From assembly GCF_012641095.1 (NCBI RefSeq), contig NZ_JAAVSC010000010.1:1-64000 (forward strand): DNA of 64,000 nt. The letters are read 5' to 3'. Origin of the DNA: Lactobacillus sp. HBUAS51381. GTDB lineage: Bacteria; Bacillota; Bacilli; Lactobacillales; Lactobacillaceae. Made by a program: the position numbers and the translations under genes. How positions within the stretch are numbered: position 1 is the stretch's first letter; every line of letters starts with the position of its first letter. The notes below the pieces were generated by a model that saw only the letters and a list, made by a program, of their open reading frames with translations, was not told the DNA's origin and ran no database searches. Shown in pieces: positions 36,170-44,440 of this stretch.

Positions 36170-36256
36170 TGGTCTATCGTAGCATCAACATCTATTTTTG
36201 GTAGTTATCCATAGTAACGATTATTGCCTGTAGATGCCTTACAATTTTCAGCAAAA

Positions 36257-36283
36257 AAGGCCGGGAAAATTTCCCGACCTTTT
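36257..36283. terminator. Bidirectional terminator after the ABC permease
   Basis: AAAAAAGGCCGGGAAA pairs with TTTCCCGACCTTTTT with one mismatch. It separates repeat C from the ABC operon. Confidence 0.8.
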
Positions 36284-36304
36284 TGATTGCCTAAATTATA
36301 ACGG

Positions 36305-37072
36305 TTAGTTGGCGACCGTTTCCACCCAACGCTTCATCAAGAAGATGTTGAGCACCGACTCTAATGCGGCTAACACCAACATTCCCAGAATTGGCAAGAC
36401 CATATTCGTCGTCCCCTGAATGTTTAGCGTCGTCATCAGCTGGTTCACTTGACCAAAGAAGAAGGCCACGAGACGAACCACTAGAATGATGACCACGATG
36501 TAGAGAACGGCATCGACCACGCGCTTGCCAGCCGCTGGTAGGAAGTTGTTCGTGGCGCTCACGGTCAAATGAATCAGCGTGACCGTCGTCAGTGCCAGAA
36601 TGAAGAGCGCTAGGACCACGAGGACGACCAGCGTGATGCCCTTAGCCAGCTCCCCGCTACTGATATTCCTCAGACGCATTATCCCATCTAATCCTGGGCT
36701 AATCTGTGACCAAGCAATGCCAATTCCAATCAGATGTAAGACAACCTGCAGGGCAATCAGATAGAGGAACATGACCAGTGACGAGGCTAAGTTGGCCAGG
36801 TAAAAGGTCGTATCCTTGGCCGGAATCAGCCGATACGTGTCATGCGTAAAGGCGTTCTCGGCACGGCGGGCAATCAGGACGAACCCCACAATATACGCGA
36901 GTCCCGCCCAACCACTGACGGTCCCCAGCACACTCATCTGCGACATATTTCCGGTAACCAAGGCCCAGATCAGACTGATGGCAATGACGGCCAATTCGAT
37001 CACCATCAACTGGTTGACCGTCGAAAATTTACTCCGGTTGAACACTTTAAACAATTTTCCAAAATTAGTCAT
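36305..37072 (-). CDS. ABC transporter permease subunit
   Basis: A 255-residue integral membrane protein with six predicted membrane segments and no enzymatic motif. The start at 37072 overlaps the stop of the ATPase gene (TATGACTAA), so the two are coupled; the longer frame to 37195 is only a shadow of the ATPase gene. It forms a GntR-ATPase-permease operon of the YtrA/BcrA type, often induced by cell-envelope-active compounds. Its substrate is unknown. Confidence 0.8.
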   Translation of the reverse strand: MTNFGKLFKVFNRSKFSTVNQLMVIELAVIAISLIWALVTGNMSQMSVLGTVSGWAGLAYIVGFVLIARRAENAFTHDTYRLIPAKDTTFYLANLASSLVMFLYLIALQVVLHLIGIGIAWSQISPGLDGIMRLRNISSGELAKGITLVVLVVLALFILALTTVTLIHLTVSATNNFLPAAGKRVVDAVLYIVVIILVVRLVAFFFGQVNQLMTTLNIQGTTNMVLPILGMLVLAALESVLNIFLMKRWVETVAN

Positions 37073-37775
37073 AGTCGTTGCCCCTCTCATACAAGCTCTC
37101 GTAGTAGGCCTCAATGCCGATGTTAAACTTCTCACGCACTTCATCGGCCTTGCGATGCGTGTAAATGGTCTGGTCCTTAACGACCACAATCTCATCTAGG
37201 ATCGGCGCGATCTCGGAAACGTAGTGGTCACTGATCACCATCGTCGCATTCTCCGGCTTCCACTGAATAATACTGTTGATAATCTTCTTACGGCTCATGC
37301 TGTCAATCCCACTGAAGGGTTCGTCCAACAGATACAGACTGGTACGACGAGCCAGGGTCAAGGCGATGACTAATTTTTCCTTCATCCCCTTGGACAGTGC
37401 CGCTAACTTCAGGCTGGTATCGATCTGGAGAAAGTCGGCGAGTTCGGTAAAACGGTCGGCTTCAAAGTCGCTGTAGACTGTTTCGTAAAAGTCTAAGATT
37501 CGGCTTAACTTGACGTTGCCAGAAAATCCTCGCAGTTGTTCGGAAAAGCTGACGTACTGTTTCCGTTCCGCTTCGCTAGCCGCGCCATTGACCATCGTGG
37601 TGCCCTTCCCCTTAGCACTACCGGTAATCAGCCGCATCAGGGTGGTCTTCCCCGCGCCGTTTTCACCCAACAGTCCCACAATCTTGCCGGGGGTTAGTGT
37701 CAGGTCAACATCATGTAAAATGGTTTTCATGCCCCGCTTGTAGATCACGCCTTGCATGGTTAAACTGTCTGTCAT
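37065..37775 (-). CDS. ABC transporter ATP-binding protein
   Basis: A 236-residue ATPase with Walker A GENGAGKTT (about residue 37), signature LSKGMKEKL (about residue 132, with Lys where Gly-Gln is more common) and Walker B LYLLDEPFSGID. The layout is that of YtrB/BcrA-like subunits. It overlaps the GntR gene by 4 nt and the permease by 8 nt. Confidence 0.92.
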   Translation of the reverse strand: MTDSLTMQGVIYKRGMKTILHDVDLTLTPGKIVGLLGENGAGKTTLMRLITGSAKGKGTTMVNGAASEAERKQYVSFSEQLRGFSGNVKLSRILDFYETVYSDFEADRFTELADFLQIDTSLKLAALSKGMKEKLVIALTLARRTSLYLLDEPFSGIDSMSRKKIINSIIQWKPENATMVISDHYVSEIAPILDEIVVVKDQTIYTHRKADEVREKFNIGIEAYYESLYERGNDYD

Positions 37776-38143
37776 TTGGCTTGCCCCCTCTGTTGGATAT
37801 ACTGCTGGAGACTCGTGACGATCTCGTCATCACTCAGGTTCAGCGCGTGGAGTTGATCGTAGACCCGTTCCAATTGTGCCGTGACTAATTTGACTTTAAG
37901 TTGATCGATCTTAGCTGTCTCCATGGTGACAAAATTCCCCCTACCGCGTTTGGATTCAATAATCTCTGCCGTAATCATCTCGCTGAGCGCCCGCTGAACG
38001 GTGTTCACGTTAGCCGTGACATCGACGGCCAATTGCCGCACGGACGGTAACTTTTCCCCGGGTTTCAACGCCCCCGTGATAATCTCATGATAGATATAAT
38101 TCTCGATTTGATAGTAAATTGGGATCTTATCGTCAAAGTTCAC
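37772..38143 (-). CDS. GntR-family repressor, YtrA type
   Basis: A 123-residue short GntR regulator. The DNA-binding part includes PIYYQIENYIYHEIITG and KLPSVRQLAVDVTANVNTVQRAL (about residues 35-57), followed by a short dimerisation tail typical of the YtrA group. The start is probably GTG at 38143, with GGAGG upstream; the 17-codon-longer frame would include the operator. It is first in the operon with the ABC genes and probably represses them. Confidence 0.88.
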   Translation of the reverse strand: MNFDDKIPIYYQIENYIYHEIITGALKPGEKLPSVRQLAVDVTANVNTVQRALSEMITAEIIESKRGRGNFVTMETAKIDQLKVKLVTAQLERVYDQLHALNLSDDEIVTSLQQYIQQRGQAK

Positions 38144-38157
38144 GTTGCCCGCCTCCC

Positions 38158-38188
38158 TAGTGTTATATTTTACTATTACACTATAACA
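38158..38188. promoter_or_regulatory. Inverted-repeat operator for the GntR/ABC operon
   Basis: TGTTATA (38161-38167) and TATAACA (38182-38188) form an inverted repeat, with nested AGTGT/ACACT. It lies 15 nt upstream of the regulator start and overlaps AT-rich -10 candidates. Confidence 0.6.
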
Positions 38189-38306
38189 TCTCATGGACGC
38201 TTTGACAAGGGTGTCGCCTTAATTTAACGAAAGTCGTTGGCGCCGTTGACATCTCACTGATAATCCGCCACACTGGATGCAAGTCTATTCAAAAGGAGTG
38301 GGTCCT

Positions 38307-39023
38307 GTGACCTGGTTTTTAATTATTCTATTTGGCTTCCTGGCCGGCCTGGTTCAGGGACTGACCGGGTTTGGCGCGGCCATCATGATGATGATCTTTC
38401 TGCCCAGCATTCTGCCGATTGCGGAAAGTGCTGGTGTGGCTTCACTGATCATGGCTGCCAGCGTGTTGACGCTGGTCCTGCGCTACCGCCACGACATCCA
38501 TCTCAAGCGGATCATCATCCCCTTTCTGGTCTATGCCAGCGTGGCCGCTTGGTCCGTTCACTTAGTTCGGACGCTCGACGTCCACCTGTTGCGAATGCTG
38601 CTGGGCGGCTTGCTCATCGCCCTCTCGCTGTACTTTTCATTCAACAAAAAAGCCGGCACCCAACCCTATCCGTGGTTCGTCGCCGGTATCTTCATGATTA
38701 TCTCGGGCTTCTTCAACGGCTTATTCGGTATCGGGGGCCCGCTCATGGCGCTCTACTTCCTATCGCTCGCCAAGTCCACGGGTGACTACATCGCCAATAT
38801 CCAAACGTTCTTCCTCATCGATATTGTCTACATCACCACGCTACGGGTCGCCAACGGCATTCTCACCACCGCCGTGATTCCCGACATCTTGGTCGGTATG
38901 GTTGGCGCAATCCTGGGGACGGCGATTGCGGCGCGGCTCCTTAATCACTTGAACATCGCAACAGTGAAGCGATACATCTACGTCTTCATTGGGCTAAGTG
39001 GCGCCTATTATCTGTTTTTCTAG
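38307..39023 (+). CDS. TauE/SafE-family sulfite/anion exporter
   Basis: A 238-residue membrane protein with about eight segments. GLVQGLTGFGAAIMMM near the N-terminus and FFNGLFGIGGPLMALYF near residue 135 are the paired TauE/SafE motifs. Members move sulfite, sulfoacetate or other small anions. The GTG at 38307 with AAGGAG upstream is preferred over the ATG at 38277. It stands alone; the substrate is unknown. Confidence 0.85.
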   Translation: MTWFLIILFGFLAGLVQGLTGFGAAIMMMIFLPSILPIAESAGVASLIMAASVLTLVLRYRHDIHLKRIIIPFLVYASVAAWSVHLVRTLDVHLLRMLLGGLLIALSLYFSFNKKAGTQPYPWFVAGIFMIISGFFNGLFGIGGPLMALYFLSLAKSTGDYIANIQTFFLIDIVYITTLRVANGILTTAVIPDILVGMVGAILGTAIAARLLNHLNIATVKRYIYVFIGLSGAYYLFF

Positions 39024-39069
39024 TCAGACTTATCGTCCATAATACATCACAACCTTCAGCAAGCATCAC

Positions 39070-39104
39070 AAAAGCCATTCCAGTAGCACCCGGAATGGCT
39101 TTTT
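39070..39104. terminator. Terminator after the TauE/SafE gene
   Basis: AAAAGCCATTCC pairs with GGAATGGCTTTTT around AGTAGCACCC. Confidence 0.85.
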
Positions 39105-39159
39105 CATGTTGTTCATAATCATTAAATCCAAGCTCAACGAATAAGTCAACGGTCGACCG

Positions 39160-39828
39160 CTAGCTCAGCCAGCTATCCATTTCAAACTTCTTCATCTGGA
39201 TAATTTCACCCGCCGTCTCGACCAGCTTTTGGGCCGTCGCAGCCGCTGCGGATTGGCTCGCCTGCTGCTCGAAAGCCGTTGTCAATTCCGGCAACTGGTG
39301 GTCAGAAAACAAATATTTCAACGCATCTTGCTGGCGCAAAATCAGCCAGAGATTGCGATTAGCCGGTGTGAGTTGTCCCGCTGTGATCTGCTGGACCAGC
39401 GCGGTTCGTACTTGCTGGCGACTCGTATCTTTAGGCTCATAGATGACGTGGGGCTTCAGATTGTTCTGAAAGACCACCCGTTCAACCAATTCGTCCGCTT
39501 CCAGCTCGGCTCCGATCCCATCATAAATGTCGTTGACAATGTTCCAACTGGTCACAATCTTTAAAATCGTCTTGAGCCGTGTATCCTGTCGCAAGTCGGT
39601 CTGTAGCCGAATCTTCAACTCATTGAGGTATTGGGGTAACGCGGCAAATTTAGCCGCATCGGCAATCCGGACCTGACCGTCGTCCACCGCCAGAATCTGC
39701 TGGTCAACCAGGTCTAAAAGGGTGGCCAAGACCAGGTAGGCCTGTGTGGTGAATCGCGTCCGCAGCACCGGTTTGTCGTTAATTCTTTCCGTCAATACTA
39801 AATAATCTTTCGCAGTCGTCAGTGACAT
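39160..39828 (-). CDS. GPP34 (GOLPH3/Vps74-like) domain protein
   Basis: A 222-residue protein resembling bacterial GPP34-domain proteins. It is mainly helical, with the N-terminal TAKDYLVLTERINDKPVL and the central tract LATLLDLVDQQILAVDDGQVRI. In eukaryotes GOLPH3 binds phosphoinositides on Golgi membranes; bacterial roles are unknown. The start at 39828 has AGGAGG upstream. It is a single gene. The family call is tentative. Confidence 0.6.
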   Translation of the reverse strand: MSLTTAKDYLVLTERINDKPVLRTRFTTQAYLVLATLLDLVDQQILAVDDGQVRIADAAKFAALPQYLNELKIRLQTDLRQDTRLKTILKIVTSWNIVNDIYDGIGAELEADELVERVVFQNNLKPHVIYEPKDTSRQQVRTALVQQITAGQLTPANRNLWLILRQQDALKYLFSDHQLPELTTAFEQQASQSAAAATAQKLVETAGEIIQMKKFEMDSWLS

Positions 39829-39943
39829 GTTCTGCCTCCTCGCACGCATCGTTTACTTGCTTACATATGATAAGTATAGCACGTGCTAAACAATCGTTGC
39901 CGAATTGGGCTTTGGGGATCGGCCGGTTGGGCTTTCACGAAAC

Positions 39944-39988
39944 AAAACGGCCCGCTCCCGATAAAGTATCGGGAACGGACCATTTTAC
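39944..39988 (-). terminator. Terminator after the YfcC-type antiporter gene
   Basis: GGTCCGTTCCCGATA pairs with TATCGGGAGCGGGCC on the minus strand, followed by GTTTTGTTT. Confidence 0.75.
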
Positions 39989-40017
39989 AAGGAGACTTAA
40001 GATTAGCTAATCGCCGC

Positions 40018-41571
40018 TCAGCTGACCAAGACCTCGGCCACCAGAATGGCGCCACCAAAGACCAGCACGAAGACCACGACCGGCCAAACGAACTTGAACC
40101 AGTGAGAATACTTCATGTCCAGCATCTGCAGGGTTGCCATGACCAGGCCGGTTGGGGCCAGGAAGAGCATCGCGTACTGACCGAATTGGTAGGCCGTAAC
40201 CACGGCGAAACGGGGAATATCCACCGTATCCGCCAATGGCGCAAAGATTGGCATCGCCAACACCGCCAGACCGGAGGAGGATGGCACGATGAACCCGAGA
40301 ACGAAGAAGATCAGCATCAGAATCAGGATGAAGACCGATCCGCTCACGTGGGCCACCAGCGTCGAGGAATATTGAAGAATGGTGTCGGAGATTAACCCTT
40401 CATTCATGACCAGGTTAATCCCTCTGGCCAACCCAATGATCAAGGAAACGCCGACCAGACTCGCAGAACCATTGGTAAAGGCATCCACGACGCCCTTTTC
40501 ACCGATACCGTATTTCCCAGTCGCCGTCAGGAACATGATAATAATGGCGAAGGCCAGGAAGGACGAGGCCATGGTTGGGAACCACCAGCCCTGGGACATG
40601 ACGCCCCACACCATGATCGGGAAGGTGACCACGAACAGAATCAGGATAAGTTTCTTCCGGAAGGTAAACTCACTGCCCTCTTCGCTATCGCCAGAGGCCA
40701 CCGACCACATCTTGTTAAAGGAGGAGCGGTCCTCGTAGGTGTAAGAGAAGGCGGGGGTCGCCTTGACCTTCTTACTGTACCAGTGGAGGTACCAGATGAC
40801 GAAGATCGAGGCCACAATCAGCCCAACGATCCGCCACACAATCCCCTCGGTAAAGTTGATACCGGCCGCGTTGGACGCGATCACCACGGAGAACGGGTTA
40901 ATCGTGGAGAACGAGGTCCCGACCGAACTCGCCAGGAAGATGGCCCCCACACAGACGATGGAGTCGTAACCCATCGCGATGAAGATGGGCACCAGAATCG
41001 GGTAAAAGGCCACGGCCTCCTCTTCAATTCCACACAGTGTTCCCCCTAAAATCATGAGGACCGCGACCATGAAGATAAGCATAAACTCATGGCCCTTCGT
41101 CTTCTTGGTCAACGCCAGCAGGCCGGCTTCAAACGCCCCACTGGCTTTCACCACGCCGATGAGGCCCCCTAAGACGAAGATGAAGACCATAATATCGACG
41201 GCCTCAATGGTTCCCCGCACCATACTGCTGGTGATGGCGCCCAGACCGGCCGGATGTTGCTTCAATCGTTGATAAGTATTGGGAATCGATACGGCCTGCG
41301 TGATGCCGCCGGAGGTAAATTCGCCGATCTGAATCTTCACGCCGAGTTTATCCAGTTGTTCTTGCGTCGCCGCAACCTTCTCCGTTTTCCCCGAAGGCTT
41401 GGTGATGACCAGCGCGGAACTGGACGGTTCGTACGCTAGTTTTGAATAGGAGCCGGCGGGAATCAACCACGTCGCCATCACGGCAACAATCGTTAAAATA
41501 AATAAGATCACAAATGCTCCGGGCATCCGCAGCTTAAACTTCTTCTTGGGTTGTTGTGCTGGTGTATCCAT
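40018..41571 (-). CDS. YfcC-family basic amino acid antiporter (putative citrulline/arginine:ornithine)
   Basis: A 517-residue membrane protein of the YfcC (ArcD2-like) family, with about twelve membrane segments. The first is near residue 20 and a large polar loop covers about 45-115. The family is tied to arginine deiminase and ornithine carbamoyltransferase loci. It lies 744 nt downstream of a carbamate kinase and ornithine carbamoyltransferase pair on the same strand, with repeat D in between. I infer exchange of citrulline or arginine for ornithine. Other substrates are possible. Confidence 0.78.
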   Translation of the reverse strand: MDTPAQQPKKKFKLRMPGAFVILFILTIVAVMATWLIPAGSYSKLAYEPSSSALVITKPSGKTEKVAATQEQLDKLGVKIQIGEFTSGGITQAVSIPNTYQRLKQHPAGLGAITSSMVRGTIEAVDIMVFIFVLGGLIGVVKASGAFEAGLLALTKKTKGHEFMLIFMVAVLMILGGTLCGIEEEAVAFYPILVPIFIAMGYDSIVCVGAIFLASSVGTSFSTINPFSVVIASNAAGINFTEGIVWRIVGLIVASIFVIWYLHWYSKKVKATPAFSYTYEDRSSFNKMWSVASGDSEEGSEFTFRKKLILILFVVTFPIMVWGVMSQGWWFPTMASSFLAFAIIIMFLTATGKYGIGEKGVVDAFTNGSASLVGVSLIIGLARGINLVMNEGLISDTILQYSSTLVAHVSGSVFILILMLIFFVLGFIVPSSSGLAVLAMPIFAPLADTVDIPRFAVVTAYQFGQYAMLFLAPTGLVMATLQMLDMKYSHWFKFVWPVVVFVLVFGGAILVAEVLVS

Positions 41572-41669
41572 GTTTCCACCCCTTTGCTCTTAGTTGACTT
41601 CTGTCCTACGCAATGATTCTAACTAAAATATGCAAGATATATTGGCAATAAACCTTCACTACAGACTAT

Positions 41670-42114
41670 ACTGGCTCGCCTTACCGTTCGCCAAATTTGG
41701 TCTGGAACGCGGTGGGCAGGACGGGAAAAGCCAAAGCCCTGTCTTTTCCCTCGCTTTGAGCCGAAAACCCACGTCTCAAAGTCGCCATTTTCCAAGAGAA
41801 ACCACTTGGAAAATCCCACGGCTGAGACCAAATTTGGCTCACTCACGGCTACATCCGATGTTACCAATTAACGTAGATGAACATTGCCATTTCAGCGATG
41901 CTACCGCACTTTTAGTGATTTTCATCATTCGTAACCGGAGGCAGCCAGAACCGATGGCCGTAGCCGTGACAGCGGTGTTAGCTGTACAACAGCTTACAGC
42001 GCGGGACGTGTTTGGAGACTGACGATCTTTGTCAGGCTCCAAACCGAGCCGGAGGACCGTTTCTCAGGCCGCAGGCGGTCCCCACAGCGCCAGAATCTCT
42101 GGCTGCCGCAGGTG
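41670..42114 (+). repeat. Intergenic structured repeat, copy D (full length, reference)
   Basis: The 445-bp reference copy. Left module 41679-41853: outer inverted repeat CCAAATTTGGTCT/AGACCAAATTTGG enclosing stem L1 (41723-41730 with 41743-41750), L2 (41754-41760 with 41775-41781) and L3 (41788-41796 with 41805-41813). A variable spacer of about 80 nt follows. Right module 41936-42110: outer stem CAGCCAGA/TCTGGCTG (41942-41949 with 42098-42105) enclosing R1 (41972-41984 with 41990-42002), R2 (42010-42023 with 42031-42044) and R3 (42054-42059 with 42076-42081). No convincing terminal inverted repeat or target duplication is seen. Confidence 0.93.
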
Positions 42115-42155
42115 ATCGGATCATCGCCAAGTAAATACTTGCGGTGACATGGCAA

Positions 42156-42203
42156 AGCGTGGCCCAAAAGAACGGGTATTACGCCAATCCTTTGGACCAC
42201 GCT
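42156..42203 (-). terminator. Hairpin downstream of the arcBC genes
   Basis: AGCGTGGCCCAAAAG pairs with CTTTGGACCACGCT (42190-42203) nearly perfectly around a 20-nt loop. On the minus strand it follows the carbamate kinase gene. Its T-run is weak, so it may be a poor terminator or an RNA-processing structure. Confidence 0.45.
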
Positions 42204-42315
42204 CTATGTGTCTGGCAAGCCGATACGGACACGTTTCATTTGGTATCAAAACTCGGATAGTCATCCTGTCAGCTAGTGTCAGTGTGCTCGCCACGCCTAC
42301 CACAGTAGGTTTAAT

Positions 42316-43242
42316 TTATTTGATCAAGGTTCCCACCTTACCGGCCAAGGCATCATCGAGCCGGTCGAGTGAGGTAATCAAGGCCGTGCGGTTCGCACCC
42401 GATGCCACAAAGTCCAGGCAAGCCTCAATCTTGGGTAACATGCTGCCCGGTGCAAATTGGCCTTCGTCGATATACTGTTTGGCTTCGGCGGTCGTCAATT
42501 CACGTAGAACATCCTCATCCGGCGAGCCATAGTTGATGTAAACCGCATCCACAGCCGTCAGGATAATCAATTGTTCGGCGGCGATGTTGGCTGCCAACAG
42601 AGCACTGGAACGGTCCTTGTCGATGACAGCCGGGACCCCTTTCAAACCGGCGGGGGTCTTCACCACGGGCACGCCGCCACCGCCACCGGCAATGACGAGG
42701 TTGTCGTTTTCAATCAGATCATTGATGCTCTTGAGTTCGATGATGGACTTGGGCTGTGGTGACGGTACTACCTGCCGATAGCCCCGGCCAGCATCCTCCA
42801 CGAAGGTATAGCCCTTCTCGGCAACGATCCGATCGGCGTCTTCCTTGCTATAGAACGCCCCCACGGGTTTGGTGGGATGTTGGAAAGCCGCATCGCTCTC
42901 GTCCACCTCAACTTGGGTTACCACCGAGGCGACATCTTTCGTAATGCTCCGTCGTTGAAGTTCATTGTGCAAGCTTTGTTGCAGGTGATAGCCAATGTAG
43001 CCTTGACTCATCGCCCCACATTCCGGGAAGGGAAAGGCCGCCGTCTGACCGTGTTCGGCCGCGTAGTTCATCCCCAGATTAATCGCCCCGACTTGCGGAC
43101 CATTACCGTGACTGATGACGACCTTATGGCCCGCTTCAACCAAGCCAATCAGGGATGTCGCGGTATGTTTAACCAGTTCTAGCTGTTCTTCCGGTGACTT
43201 GCCCAGGGCATTGCCGCCCAGGGCAACAACGATTTTTGCCAT
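42316..43242 (-). CDS. arcC: Carbamate kinase (ornithine/citrulline unit)
   Basis: The 308-residue carbamate kinase makes ATP from carbamoyl phosphate. The [10 protein letters not shown] start, [23 protein letters not shown] and [10 protein letters not shown] motifs are present. It lies 14 nt after ornithine carbamoyltransferase, the classic pair of the arginine deiminase pathway. It differs clearly from the ureide-operon kinase at 2738-3679, so the window encodes two carbamate kinases for two carbamoyl-phosphate sources. Confidence 0.94.
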   Translation of the reverse strand: MAKIVVALGGNALGKSPEEQLELVKHTATSLIGLVEAGHKVVISHGNGPQVGAINLGMNYAAEHGQTAAFPFPECGAMSQGYIGYHLQQSLHNELQRRSITKDVASVVTQVEVDESDAAFQHPTKPVGAFYSKEDADRIVAEKGYTFVEDAGRGYRQVVPSPQPKSIIELKSINDLIENDNLVIAGGGGGVPVVKTPAGLKGVPAVIDKDRSSALLAANIAAEQLIILTAVDAVYINYGSPDEDVLRELTTAEAKQYIDEGQFAPGSMLPKIEACLDFVASGANRTALITSLDRLDDALAGKVGTLIK

Positions 43243-43256
43243 CTGCTCGCCCTCCG

Positions 43257-44255
43257 TTATTCGCCTAAAGTGGCAACCATGACCGCCTTAATCGTGTGCA
43301 TCCGATTCTCGGCTTCCTGGAAGACGACCGAAGCGGGACTCTCGAAGACTTCATCGGTCACTTCCATTTCGGTCAGGCCAAATTTCTCTTCGATTTCCTT
43401 ACCAACCTTGGTTTCCGTATCGTGGAAGGATGGCAGGCAGTGTTCAAAGATACAGTTGGGATTGCCCGTCTTGGCCATCATTTCCGCCGTGATCCGGTAT
43501 GGAGAGAGGAGCTTGATCCGTTCCGTCCAGACTTCATCGGGTTCACCCATGGAAACCCAAACGTCGGTATAGAGGACATCCGAACCCTTGACGCCTTCAT
43601 CCACATCGTCCGTAATGAAGATAGTGGCTCCGGTCTGTTCCGCAATGGCATCGACCTTCGCCAGCAATTCTGGTGTCGGGTTCAGTTCCTTTGGGCAAAC
43701 CAGGTGGTAGGTCATCCCCATGATGGCCGCACCAATCATCAAGGCGTTCGCCACGTTGTTCCGGCCATCGCCCACGTATGTAAAGTGGATCTGGTCGTAT
43801 GGCTTCTTCAGAATTTCTTTCGCGGTTAAGAAGTCGGCTAAGACTTGGGTCGGATGATCTTCGTCGGTCAGGCCGTTCCAAACGGGCACGCCGGAATACT
43901 TCGCCAGCGTTTCCACCGTCCGTTGGGAGAAGCCCCGGTACTCGATGCCGTCAAACATGCCACCCAACACCCGCGCCGTATCCTTAGCCGATTCCTTCTT
44001 GCCCATCTGGGTGCCGGAAGGGCCGAGGTAGGTCACGTGAGCCCCTTGATCGTAGGCGCCCACTTCGAATGCACAACGGGTTCTTGTCGAGTTCTTTTCA
44101 AAAATCAAGGCGATGTTTTTACCCTTTAACTTTTGCTGTTCCGTCCCGGCATACTTGGCTTTCTTTAAATCTTCGGCCAGTTGTAACAGGAAGCCCATTT
44201 CCTTAGGGGTGTAGTCCAATAACGTGAGAAAACTCCGATTCCGCAAATTGTACAT
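43257..44255 (-). CDS. arcB: Ornithine carbamoyltransferase (catabolic)
   Basis: A 332-residue transcarbamylase. The carbamoyl-phosphate site STRTRC, HPTQ, the catalytic HCLPSFHD and the ornithine-specific SMG loop (DVWVSMGEP) are all visible. The SMG loop argues against putrescine carbamoyltransferase. In the catabolic direction it turns citrulline and phosphate into ornithine and carbamoyl phosphate, used by the adjacent carbamate kinase. AAGGAGG precedes the ATG. Arginine deiminase (arcA), its usual partner, is not in the window. Confidence 0.94.
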   Translation of the reverse strand: MYNLRNRSFLTLLDYTPKEMGFLLQLAEDLKKAKYAGTEQQKLKGKNIALIFEKNSTRTRCAFEVGAYDQGAHVTYLGPSGTQMGKKESAKDTARVLGGMFDGIEYRGFSQRTVETLAKYSGVPVWNGLTDEDHPTQVLADFLTAKEILKKPYDQIHFTYVGDGRNNVANALMIGAAIMGMTYHLVCPKELNPTPELLAKVDAIAEQTGATIFITDDVDEGVKGSDVLYTDVWVSMGEPDEVWTERIKLLSPYRITAEMMAKTGNPNCIFEHCLPSFHDTETKVGKEIEEKFGLTEMEVTDEVFESPASVVFQEAENRMHTIKAVMVATLGE

Positions 44256-44286
44256 TGTTAATTCCTCCTTTGTTATTTACAATGAC

Positions 44287-44306
44287 AGTATATGTAATCG
44301 GTTTCG
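44287..44306 (-). promoter_or_regulatory. -10 element and cre-like site of arcB
   Basis: The minus strand reads CGAAACCGATTACA (44293-44306, 13 of 14 to cre), directly followed by -10 TATACT (44287-44292). A matching -35 is weak, suggesting activator dependence. Confidence 0.6.
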
Positions 44307-44335
44307 TAAAACTTCACGAAGCTTCACAACGTGCT

Positions 44336-44359
44336 AAAAATAATTGAAAAATTATTTTT
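44336..44359. promoter_or_regulatory. Inverted repeat between arcB and the two-component system
   Basis: AAAAATAATT-GAAA-AATTATTTTT is a 10-bp perfect inverted repeat centred in the divergent gap. It is a candidate binding site for the adjacent response regulator. Confidence 0.5.
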
Positions 44360-44440
44360 GACCGCCTTTTGTCCGTCCTCGGCGTGGTATCGCCACTATT
44401 TTCGCAACGTCCGTCAACTTATTTTGTGAGGAGTTATTTC

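Noticed and set aside
41572-42315. An arginine deiminase gene remnant between the antiporter and arcC
   Set aside because: The gap contains only repeat D and a hairpin; no deiminase-like translation is found in any frame.
43257-44255. Putrescine carbamoyltransferase (agmatine deiminase pathway)
   Set aside because: The SMG loop of ornithine carbamoyltransferase is present and no agmatine deiminase gene is nearby.
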